Of a DNA stretch of 64,000 nucleotides, positions 58,574-64,000 are shown piece after piece. Source of the stretch: Micromonospora_G sp044901685 (GTDB lineage: Bacteria > Actinomycetota > Actinomycetes > Mycobacteriales > Micromonosporaceae); assembly GCF_044901685.1 (NCBI RefSeq), contig NZ_JBJDPS010000006.1, forward strand, positions 372,001 to 436,000, read 5' to 3'. How positions within the stretch are numbered: the first letter of the stretch is position 1; every line of letters begins with the position of its first letter. Under the pieces are notes generated by a model. The model worked only from the letters and a program-made list of their open reading frames with translations. It searched no databases and was not told the origin of the DNA. A program made the position numbers and the translations under genes.

Positions 58574-59332
58574 ATGTCGGAGCAGTCCCGCGTCGCCATC
58601 GTCACCGGTGCCGCCCGAGGTATCGGCGCCGCCACCGCACTCCGGCTCGCCGCCGACGGGCTGGCGGTGGCCGTGGTCGACCTGGAGGAGTCGGCGGCCG
58701 GGGCGACGGTCGAGGCGATCGTGTCGGCCGGCGGCCGGGCGATCGCGGTCGGCGCGGACGTGGCCGACCGGGCACAGGTGGAAGCCTCGGTCGAGCGGGT
58801 CGTCGCCGAGCTCGGCGCGCCCGGTGTACTGGTGAACAACGCCGGGGTGCTCCGGGACAACCTGCTGTTCAAGATGTCCGACGCGGACTGGGACACGGTG
58901 CTCGGGGTGCACCTGCGCGGCGCGTTCCTGTTCACCCAGGCGGCCCAGAGGCACATGGTCGAGCAGCGGTGGGGACGGATCGTCAACCTCTCCAGCACCT
59001 CGGCGCTGGGCAACCGGGGACAGGCGAACTACGCGGCGGCCAAGGCCGGGCTCCAGGGGTTCACCAAGACGCTGGCGATCGAGCTGGGTCCGTTCGGCGT
59101 CACCGCGAACGCGGTCGCACCGGGCTTCATCGTCACCGACATGACCGCCGCGACCGCTGCCCGAATCGGGATCGACTTCGAGGAGTTCCAGCGGCGCGGC
59201 GCCGCCGAGATCCCGGTACGCCGGGTCGGCCGACCGGAGGATGTCGCCCACACCATCTCGTACCTGGCCAGCGAGGGGGCGTCGTTTGTCTCCGGTCAGG
59301 TGATCTACGTGGCCGGCGGCCCGCGCGACTGA
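58574..59332 (+). CDS. SDR-family 3-oxoacyl-ACP reductase-like protein (FabG-like)
   Basis: A 252-residue short-chain dehydrogenase. TGAARGIG is the cofactor loop, NNAG the family motif, and Ser, Tyr153 and Lys157 (NLSSTS... NYAAAKAG) form the catalytic set. It ends ISYLASEGASFVSGQVIYVAGGPRD, FabG-like. It reduces a keto group with NAD(P)H; whether it serves fatty-acid synthesis or another substrate is open because no fab genes adjoin it. The ATG has GGAGG upstream. Confidence 0.85.
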   Translation: MSEQSRVAIVTGAARGIGAATALRLAADGLAVAVVDLEESAAGATVEAIVSAGGRAIAVGADVADRAQVEASVERVVAELGAPGVLVNNAGVLRDNLLFKMSDADWDTVLGVHLRGAFLFTQAAQRHMVEQRWGRIVNLSSTSALGNRGQANYAAAKAGLQGFTKTLAIELGPFGVTANAVAPGFIVTDMTAATAARIGIDFEEFQRRGAAEIPVRRVGRPEDVAHTISYLASEGASFVSGQVIYVAGGPRD

Positions 59333-59365
59333 CAGAGCGCCGCACCGCCGGATCAGGACCCAGCC

Positions 59366-59435
59366 GCTCTCGCGGGTGCGTGTGGGACCGGGGTTCAGTC
59401 GCTCTCGCGGGTGTGTGCGGGACCGGGGTTCAGTC
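59366..59435. repeat. Two tandem 35-bp repeats duplicating a gene's 3' end
   Basis: Copies starting GCTCTCGCGGGTGCG and GCTCTCGCGGGTGTG have a 35-base period and differ at two places; a third partial copy begins at 59436 inside the minus-strand gene. The second copy contains the stop of that gene, and each copy repeats the codons for its last few residues plus a stop. Confidence 0.75.
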
Positions 59436-59954
59436 GGTTTCGCGGGTGCGGCGTAGCCAGAGCAGGCCGAGCACCGGCAGCACCAGCGGGATGTAGCCGT
59501 ACCCCTGGCCGAAGCCCGACCAGACGGTGTCGTCCGGGAAGAGGGCCCGGTCGAGCAGGCTGGTGGCGCCCACGGCCAGCACCCCGACGAGTTCCACGGT
59601 GCAGCAGACCAGGGCGGTCCGACGGCCGTTCGGACCGCCCCTGGCCAGCCCGAACGTGGCCACGATGTAGACCACCGCGGCGAACGCGGAGAGCAGGTAC
59701 GCCACCGGCGCCTCGTCGAACTTGGTGACGATCTGGAGCGTGGCGCGGGAGGTGGCCGCGATCGCGAAGAGGATGTAGACCGCGATCAGGGCCCGGCCCG
59801 GTCCCCGGTTGGTCACCCGGGTCGGCGGCCCCTCCAGCGGCGAGCCGCTCGACGGCGAGGTCGACGGGACCGCTGACGGTGTGGTCGACGGCGTGGTCGA
59901 CGGCGTGGTTGGCGGCGTCAACGGTGTGGTCGACGGGGTCGACGGGTCAGGCAC
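59430..59954 (-). CDS. Small membrane protein with TPST-rich N-terminus
   Basis: A 174-residue protein. The first 45 residues are a low-complexity Thr/Pro/Ser stretch (TPSTTPSTTPS), then four TM helices follow (ALIAVYILFAIAATSRATLQI, YLLSAFAAVVYIVATFGLA, ALVCCTVELVGVLAVGATSL, YIPLVLPVLGLLWLRR). Its GTG overlaps the end of the neighbouring small membrane protein by eight bases. Actinobacterial homologues appear as paired uncharacterised membrane proteins. Function unknown. Confidence 0.75.
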   Translation of the reverse strand: MPDPSTPSTTPLTPPTTPSTTPSTTPSAVPSTSPSSGSPLEGPPTRVTNRGPGRALIAVYILFAIAATSRATLQIVTKFDEAPVAYLLSAFAAVVYIVATFGLARGGPNGRRTALVCCTVELVGVLAVGATSLLDRALFPDDTVWSGFGQGYGYIPLVLPVLGLLWLRRTRETD

Positions 59955-60312
59955 CGGTTACCTCCCAGGTCTGTTGCAGCCGTACCACCACCACCGGGAT
60001 GACCAGGCAAACCACGGTGACGATCACCGATCCCCAGCGGGTCGGCTCCATCCGGGCCAGCACCCCGGCCAGCGGCGGCAGGCAGACCAGGGTGACCAGG
60101 TAGCCGAAGAAGGTGCCGGGCTCGCCGGGGTGTTCGCCACCGGCCCAGGCGGCGAGGGCCAGGCCGGCGAGGACCAGCAGGCTCGCCTCCACGATCGCCA
60201 GGCCGACCAGGTGGGTCAGGTCCGGCGGCCGGTTGCGCACCGTCGTGATCAGGCTCCAACCTGCGAGTACGAGTGAGAGCACGATCGTCACCGTCACCAG
60301 GGAGCCGTTCAC
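59947..60312 (-). CDS. Small integral membrane protein, partner of the preceding
   Basis: A 121-residue protein with about four TM helices (SLVTVTIVLSLVLAGWSLITTV, LVGLAIVEASLLVLAGLALAAW, GTFFGYLVTLVCLPPLAGVLA, SVIVTVVCLVIPVVVV). TAGGCT, a -10-like box, ends 6 bases before the GTG, so the message may be leaderless. It overlaps the next gene and they are probably coupled. Function unknown. Confidence 0.75.
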   Translation of the reverse strand: MNGSLVTVTIVLSLVLAGWSLITTVRNRPPDLTHLVGLAIVEASLLVLAGLALAAWAGGEHPGEPGTFFGYLVTLVCLPPLAGVLARMEPTRWGSVIVTVVCLVIPVVVVRLQQTWEVTGA

Positions 60313-60704
60313 GTCAACAGCCTAGTAAGCCCTCCCCGGCGCCCTTGACCTGCCCACCGGTCGGCGTCGTGGTTACCGGGTTCCGATCCTGGGCGTGGCC
60401 CCGTCACCGCTGGTCACGCCATCAACACGCGTCTATCATCGGGTGCGGTCAGGTCTGGCCGTACGCGGTGACGCCGGCTCGGGCTTCCTGGAACCGACTG
60501 GGCCGCCCGGCTCGGCCGGACGCGCGGTGGCGCCGGGGCCGAGCTTCCCGCACCGGCGGGCCGCACGACTCGGCCGGAGTCGGCCGGGCTGGGCTCGGCT
60601 CGGCTCGGCTCGGCTTGGCTTGGCTTGGCTTGGCTTGGCTCGGCTCGGCTTGGCTTGGCTCAACTTGGCTCGGCTCGGCGACGCGGACCGTGGGGAGTGC
60701 GACG
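60313..60704. other. 392-bp leader region with promoter-like box and microsatellite
   Basis: Between the two oppositely oriented genes lies a low-confidence promoter (TGGTCA at 60411, 17 bases, TATCAT at 60434) and a pentanucleotide repeat at 60586-60680. No independent gene is supported. Frames passing through it (from 60273 on) would translate the repeat as LGLAWLG-like segments but lack a convincing start. Confidence 0.45.
60586..60680 (+). repeat. Pentanucleotide microsatellite (GGCTC/GGCTT)n, about 19 units
   Basis: Units of five bases, CGGCT and TGGCT in blocks (with two GGGCT at the left and one CAACT interruption), run for about 95 bases and end 25 bases before the coiled-coil gene. 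Such repeats change copy number by slippage. In the transcript they lie in the 5' leader just before the ribosome-binding GGGGAG at 60692. Confidence 0.9.
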
Positions 60705-61403
60705 GTGGGCGCGACAGGTGTGTGGGCGTTGCTGATGGCCGGTGGCTCTGTCGTGCTCGCCCTGCTCGGGCTCGCGGTGATGGCCGATCGGAACCGTACC
60801 CCGCGTCCGGATCTCGCCCGGCTCCGGACGGAGGCCGCCGAGCTCACCGTGCACGCCACCGAGGTACGGCTGGACGCCGTCCGGGCGGCGGAGCGGGCGG
60901 TGTTGGCCCGTGCCGAGGTGACGATCGCCGAGCAGGTCCGGGACGCGGCGTGGACCGCGCAGGAGGTCGCCGAGCAGGCGTACGACCTGGCTTGGCAGGC
61001 GGCGCAGGCCGGGCGGCAGGCGGCCCGGGTGACCGACGACGCGCCCGCCGACGAGGACCGGGAACGGGCGGTGGCCCGGGCGGCGCTCTCCGCCTACCGC
61101 CGTGGCGACATCTCGGTGCAGGAGTTACGCGAGGTGTTCCGCCGCTCCGGGGACTGGGACCCCGTCCAGGAGGAGCGGGAACGTGCTGCCGAGCGGTGCC
61201 GGATCGAGCAGGGTGCGGCCCGCCGGGCGCACGACCGGGCCGCCGCCGGGGTCCGCCGGGCCGAGCAGGCGGCCCGGGTAGCCGAGGTGGCCGCCGAGGC
61301 GCTGGTCGACGAGGCGGCCGAATCCGCCGCCGAGGCGGACGAGGCCCAACTCGCCGTCGACCGCCGGACCGCCGGCCGTCGCTTCCTCCGCCGCAAGCGT
61401 TAG
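60705..61403 (+). CDS. Membrane-anchored coiled-coil protein
   Basis: A 232-residue protein: one N-terminal TM (GVWALLMAGGSVVLALLGLAVMA) and a very long Ala/Glu/Arg helix array (LRTEAAELTVHATEVRLDAVRAAERAVLARAEV... and QEERERAAERCRIEQGAARRAHDRAAAGVRRAEQAARVAEVAAEALVDEAAESAAEADEAQ). The GTG with GGGGAG was chosen. The start codon sits behind the microsatellite. The gene ends in TAG inside an AAGGAAGGGCCCC repeat. Function unknown; possible envelope scaffold. Confidence 0.72.
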   Translation: MGATGVWALLMAGGSVVLALLGLAVMADRNRTPRPDLARLRTEAAELTVHATEVRLDAVRAAERAVLARAEVTIAEQVRDAAWTAQEVAEQAYDLAWQAAQAGRQAARVTDDAPADEDRERAVARAALSAYRRGDISVQELREVFRRSGDWDPVQEERERAAERCRIEQGAARRAHDRAAAGVRRAEQAARVAEVAAEALVDEAAESAAEADEAQLAVDRRTAGRRFLRRKR

Positions 61404-61451
61404 GAAGGGCCCCCAGTACAACGGAATCCGATAACAAGGGGCCCTTCCTTA
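61401..61451. repeat. AAGGAAGGGCCCC repeat, diverged copy 5
   Basis: TAGGAAGGGCCCC (61401-61413) and AAGGGGCCCTTCCTTA (61436-61451) flank a diverged middle. The first three bases are the TAG stop of the coiled-coil gene, so as at 13487 and 43660 the repeat supplies the stop codon. Confidence 0.85.
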
Positions 61452-61558
61452 CCCAAGGGGGTGGGGTGGGCGGGGTGGGGGAGGCGTTAGGTTTACCAGG
61501 ATGGTGGCGGGCGGTTTCGGGACGCCGCCAGGCTGGTGGGCGAGGGAAGGAGCCGGCG

Positions 61559-62464
61559 TTGCTACGGTTCGGGCTGTTCGGTACGGGGCACTGGGCCGCC
61601 GAGACGCACGCGGCGGCACTCACCGCGCACCCGAAGGCACAACTCGCCGGCATCTGGGGACGTGACCCGGACAAGACCCGGGCGCTCGGACAGCGGTACG
61701 GCGTACCGGCCTTCGACGACGTGGACAAGCTGATCGAGGCGTCTGACGCGGTCGCGGTGGCGCTGCCGCCGGACATCCAGGCCGACATCGCGGTCCAGGC
61801 CGCGATCGCGGGTAAGCACCTGCTGCTGGACAAGCCGCTGTCGCTGAGCCTGCCCGACGCCGAGCGGGTGGTGAACGCGACGACCCGGGCCGAGGTGGCC
61901 TCGCTGGTCTTCTTCACCAACCGGTTCCACGCCAACGTGGCCGGATTCCTCGCCGCCACCGCCGCAGCCGGCGGCTGGTACGCGGCCCGCGCCACCATGT
62001 TCGCGTCGATCTTCGAGCCGGGCAACCCGTACGGCGCCTCGCCCTGGCGACGGGAGCGGGGCGGCCTCTGGGACATCGGCCCGCACGCCCTGTCGATCAT
62101 CGTGCCGGTGCTCGGCGGGGTGACCCAGGTGGCCGCGCTCGACGGCCCACGGGACACCGTCCACCTGCTGCTGTCCCACGTCGGCGGCGGGACCAGCACG
62201 CTCTCGCTGACCCTGAACGCCGCGCCCGCGGCCCGCGCGTTCGACTTCGTGTTCTACGGCGAGAACGGCGTCGAGCGAGTGCCGAGCGGCGACGGAACGG
62301 CCGTGCAGGCGCTCTCCCTGGCGGTGGACCAGCTTGTCGAGGCGGTCGACACGGGGGCCAGGGACCACCAGTGTGACGTCCGGTTCGGGCGCGACGTGGT
62401 CGCCGTGCTCGACGCGGCCGAGGCGGCCCGCCGGCAGGGGCGGACCGTTCGACTGCCCGGCTGA
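61559..62464 (+). CDS. Gfo/Idh/MocA-family oxidoreductase
   Basis: A 301-residue protein. The N-terminal Rossmann fold begins LRFGLFGTGHWA; the usual EKP motif is DKP in LLLDKPLSLS. The C-terminal domain follows. It should oxidise or reduce a sugar or related compound with NAD(P); substrate unknown. The only start with a good site is TTG at 61559, with GGAAGGAG six bases upstream. It is about 110 bases past the repeat that ends the previous gene. Confidence 0.82.
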   Translation: MLRFGLFGTGHWAAETHAAALTAHPKAQLAGIWGRDPDKTRALGQRYGVPAFDDVDKLIEASDAVAVALPPDIQADIAVQAAIAGKHLLLDKPLSLSLPDAERVVNATTRAEVASLVFFTNRFHANVAGFLAATAAAGGWYAARATMFASIFEPGNPYGASPWRRERGGLWDIGPHALSIIVPVLGGVTQVAALDGPRDTVHLLLSHVGGGTSTLSLTLNAAPAARAFDFVFYGENGVERVPSGDGTAVQALSLAVDQLVEAVDTGARDHQCDVRFGRDVVAVLDAAEAARRQGRTVRLPG

Positions 62465-62512
62465 ACCGCCCGGCCCGGCGGCTCACCCGCCCGGCCCGGC
62501 GGCGTAAACCGG

Positions 62513-62541
62513 TTGCCGACAGAATCGGCGCTGGTTAGCGT
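62513..62541 (+). promoter_or_regulatory. Promoter of the erm leader ORF
   Basis: TTGCCG (62513-62518), a 17-base spacer and TAGCGT (62536-62541). The ATG of the leader ORF follows 7 bases later, so transcription would begin at or next to the start codon: a leaderless arrangement. Confidence 0.7.
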
Positions 62542-62548
62542 GGCCGCC

Positions 62549-62677
62549 ATGTTCACCACGACGCACGCCCTGATCAACGTGGCCGAGGCGTCGGCCACGT
62601 GGGGCCTGTTGCTGGCATCCCGCCCGCGTGTCCGGCGTCCCGCCCTGGCCTGCCAGGACGTGCCCGCCGCCGGCTGA
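62549..62677 (+). CDS. Leaderless upstream ORF (candidate erm leader peptide)
   Basis: A 42-codon ORF beginning MFTTTHALINVAEASATWGL and containing RPRVRRP. Arg-x-Arg (+x+) motifs are the arrest sequence in several macrolide-responsive leader peptides (RLR class). It starts directly at the promoter, ends 143 bases before the methyltransferase gene and lies on the same transcript. It has no homology I recognise. I infer a ribosome-stalling leader that controls the methyltransferase. It could be a spurious ORF. Confidence 0.55.
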   Translation: MFTTTHALINVAEASATWGLLLASRPRVRRPALACQDVPAAG

Positions 62678-62817
62678 ACCGTTCCGTCGCGCGCCGCGTC
62701 CGCCGCGCACACCAGGGCCACCCGAGTCCAGATCCCGCTCGGACAGGCCCCGATCCGTGTTGCCTGTCCGGATCGCCGCCCGGTGCTTCCCACCGGTGCG
62801 GCAGACAAGGACACCGG
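62629..62817 (+). promoter_or_regulatory. Structured leader / possible attenuator of the erm gene
   Basis: CGGACAGGC (62740) pairs with GCCTGTCCG (62762-62770), a perfect 9-bp stem. The codons for Val28-Arg30 of the leader ORF include TGTCCGG (62629-62635), the same 7-mer as in the right arm, so it can compete for the left arm. Further down CCGGTG (62780 or 62793) can pair with CACCGG at 62791 or 62812, the latter placing the AAGGA ribosome-binding site (62806-62811) in a loop. Mutually exclusive helices and a stalling ORF are the pattern of inducible erm genes. Not tested. Confidence 0.5.
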
Positions 62818-62819
62818 CT

Positions 62820-63749
62820 GTGGCACGACAACATCCCGTCAGGAAAACATCCGACCGGCCGCTCGGAAACACACCCGAGCGGCCCGTCGACAACGCACCC
62901 CAGCAACCCGCCAGGAACGCGTCCGATCGATCGGTCCGGAACGCGTCGATCCAACCCGCGAGGAGGACCGAGCGCGACCGGTCTCGGCGCGTACTGTCGC
63001 AGAATTTTCTGCACGCGCCGGACGCGATCGAGCGGATCGTGCGGACCGCCCGGCTCGGGCCGGGTGACCTGGTCGTCGAGGCCGGCGCCGGGCGGGGCGC
63101 GTTGACCCGGGCGCTGGCCGCGCGGTCCGGACGCGTGCTGGCGTACGAGATCGACCCGGAACTCGGCGTCGCGTTGGCGGACGCCTGCGCGCCGCTGGCG
63201 AACGTCACCTGTCTGGCCGAGGACTTTCTCGCCGCGCGCGCCCCGGCGGAGCCGTTCGCCCTGGTGGCGAACATCCCCTGGGCGCTGACCGCCCGGGTGG
63301 TCGACTGGTGTCTGGACGCCCGGTCACTGACCTCGGCCACCCTGCTCACCCAGCTCGAGTACGCGCGCAAGCGCACCGGCGACTACGGCCGCTGGAGCCG
63401 GCTCACCGTGCTGACCTGGCCGTCGGTTCGGTGGCAACTCGCCGGGCGGGTGCCCAGGTCGGCGTTCCGTCCGGTGCCCCGGGTCGACGCCGGCATCCTG
63501 CGCCTGGAGCGCCGGACCGCTCCACTGGTCGCGCCGGCCCTGCTGCCGGCGTACCGCGAGATGGTGGAGCTCGGGTTCGGCGGCGAGGGCGGTTCGCTGT
63601 ACGCGTCGCTGCGTCGGCGGTATCCACGGGCGCGTCTCGACGCCGCCTGCCGGGCGGCTCGGCTGGCCGTCGACACCCCGGTCGGGTACGTCTGGCCGGA
63701 GCAGTGGCTGAGCCTGTTCCGCCTGCTCCGGCACACCCGGTCGAACTGA
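62820..63749 (+). CDS. erm: 23S rRNA (adenine-N6)-dimethyltransferase, Erm type
   Basis: A 309-residue methyltransferase. A basic, Gln/Arg/Pro-rich N-terminal arm (about 1-55) precedes the Erm core: RRVLSQNFLH, the SAM-binding VVEAGAGRGALT (Glu87 on), YEIDPEL, EDFLAA, then NIPW (151-154) where most Erms have NIPY or IPY. QLEYARKRTGDYGRWSRLTVLTWP and the C-terminal VRPEQWL-like VWPEQWLSLFRLL complete it. Most similar in design to ErmE-class proteins. It dimethylates A2058 and gives resistance to macrolides, lincosamides and streptogramin B. GTG at 62820 with AAGGA at 8 bases; the longer frame from 62628 is excluded by the leader. Confidence 0.88.
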   Translation: MARQHPVRKTSDRPLGNTPERPVDNAPQQPARNASDRSVRNASIQPARRTERDRSRRVLSQNFLHAPDAIERIVRTARLGPGDLVVEAGAGRGALTRALAARSGRVLAYEIDPELGVALADACAPLANVTCLAEDFLAARAPAEPFALVANIPWALTARVVDWCLDARSLTSATLLTQLEYARKRTGDYGRWSRLTVLTWPSVRWQLAGRVPRSAFRPVPRVDAGILRLERRTAPLVAPALLPAYREMVELGFGGEGGSLYASLRRRYPRARLDAACRAARLAVDTPVGYVWPEQWLSLFRLLRHTRSN

Positions 63750-63787
63750 ACCGGCCAGCCCGGTCGGGCACAACCGGCCAGCCCGGT

Positions 63788-63830
63788 ACGCGGCCCGTCA
63801 AGACCTCGTATGGATCTTGACGGGCCGCGT
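63788..63830 (+). terminator. Hairpin terminator after the erm gene
   Basis: ACGCGGCCCGTCAAGA (63788-63803) pairs perfectly with TCTTGACGGGCCGCGT (63815-63830) around an 11-base loop, 39 bases past the stop. Confidence 0.85.
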
Positions 63831-63881
63831 CAGGGCCCTATCAAACGGCTGTGACCAGGGCGTACGCCTGCGCTTGGCTCT

Positions 63882-63914
63882 CCCCGGGACCGTTGTCCGC
63901 GACGGGTCCCGGGG
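63882..63914 (+). promoter_or_regulatory. 10-bp hairpin in the leader of the last gene
   Basis: CCCCGGGACC (63882-63891) pairs with GGTCCCGGGG (63905-63914), 18 bases before the ATG at 63933. It might be a terminator for incoming transcription or a leader structure. Confidence 0.55.
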
Positions 63915-63932
63915 GAAACGAGAGGAGCGGCG

Positions 63933-64000
63933 ATGAACCTGGGGCGTGGTGGCCGGACGGGTCGCCCAGGGGTCCCGCCGGCACCGTCCGGCATCTCCAT
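63933..64000 (+). CDS. Start of a further gene (3' partial, unknown)
   Basis: GAGAGGAG lies before the ATG; the frame reads MNLGRGGRTGRPGVPPAPSG and stays open to the window edge. Too short to identify. The Gly/Arg/Pro-rich start suggests a disordered N-terminal tail. Confidence 0.5.
   Translation, partial: MNLGRGGRTGRPGVPPAPSGIS

Noticed and set aside
60273..60704. Upstream extension of the coiled-coil gene through the microsatellite
   Set aside because: The frame is open but includes an Arg/Trp/Gly-rich region without a start signal. The GTG at 60705 follows GGGGAG and begins the natural TM helix. Kept only as a possibility.
62467..62503. Duplicate CCGCCCGGCCCGGCGG after the Gfo/Idh gene as a special element
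   Set aside because: Two short GC-only copies are easily produced by composition here; probably simple terminator sequence.
62628..62819. 64-codon N-terminal extension of the Erm protein
   Set aside because: It overlaps the leader ORF and hairpins in another frame and has no ribosome-binding site; GTG 62820 has AAGGA.
1..64000. CRISPR array, tRNA/rRNA genes, integrase or transposase
   Set aside because: No spaced repeat-spacer pattern, no cloverleaf or rRNA landmarks and no DDE/tyrosine recombinase ORF were seen. A covariance-model scan was not possible here.

Overview
The window is very GC-rich. It has dense, short-spaced genes, frequent GTG and TTG starts and several TANNNT -10 boxes placed directly on start codons. 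The gene content (PadR, LtrA, SCO7613-type membrane protein, CBM2-chitinases, Erm, STK, PhyH, DUF1501/DUF1800) and a 50-bp AAGGAAGGGCCCC palindrome that recurs behind genes point to a filamentous actinomycete, most likely Micromonosporaceae (Micromonospora or a close relative). I see no tRNA or rRNA gene, CRISPR array, transposase or integrase, so this looks like chromosomal core/arm sequence rather than a mobile island.

Layout. 1-1565: end of an ornithine-lipid-type acyltransferase pair (OlsB-like, then PlsC/OlsA-like). 1588-2405: PadR regulator with a short upstream ORF that looks like the remnant of a DUF4097 gene. 2519-6546: response regulator, histidine kinase and HtrA/PepD-like protease in the order of mycobacterial mprA-mprB-pepD, closed by a strong terminator. 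6818-10241: BON protein, GT4 glycosyltransferase, orphan sugar-type ABC ATPase. 10347-13423: divergent secreted protein and CBM2-GH18 chitinase. 13487-16502 (minus): Ser/Thr kinase and a transglycosylase-like/bulb-lectin fusion. 16679-18769: ABC exporter with its XRE regulator. 18950-21163: patatin, acyltransferase, CutA. 21254-27746: giant membrane protein, fatty-acid desaturase, pterin dehydratase, FHA protein. 27866-30980 (minus): rocD, ddaH and a DUF4190-like membrane protein. 31250-41971: three LtrA paralogues with YceI, VOC/AraC, MmcQ, PhyH, DUF4262, a DivIVA-like peptide, TetR and Nei2 between them. 42088-49850 (minus): WGR/beta-propeller protein, disulfide reductase with a GCS2 ligase, DUF1501/DUF1800 pair. 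50017-51185: small membrane protein plus YidC-like insertase. 51274-55845: polysaccharide-degradation cluster (GH16-CBM6, CBM2-GH18, CBM2-FnIII-GH18). 55989-62464: DedA, TreS-like GH13, FabG-like SDR, two small membrane proteins, a coiled-coil protein behind a pentanucleotide microsatellite, Gfo/Idh oxidoreductase. 62513-63749: Erm-type 23S rRNA methyltransferase behind a leaderless upstream ORF and a structured leader. 63933 to the end: start of a further gene.

How genes work together. The secreted GH16 and three GH18 enzymes form a fungal-cell-wall and chitin degradation set under recognisable promoters. The two CBM2-GH18 genes at 11870 and 52845 share promoter architecture and an almost identical CBM2-coding block. 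RR-HK-HtrA is an envelope-stress module. The OlsB/PlsC pair, patatin/acyltransferase pair, desaturase and FabG concern lipids. The most interesting items for follow-up are the erm leader, the recycled CBM2 cassette, the palindromic repeat family that supplies stop codons, the (GGCTY)n microsatellite, the DUF4097 remnant and the GCS2/disulfide-reductase operon.
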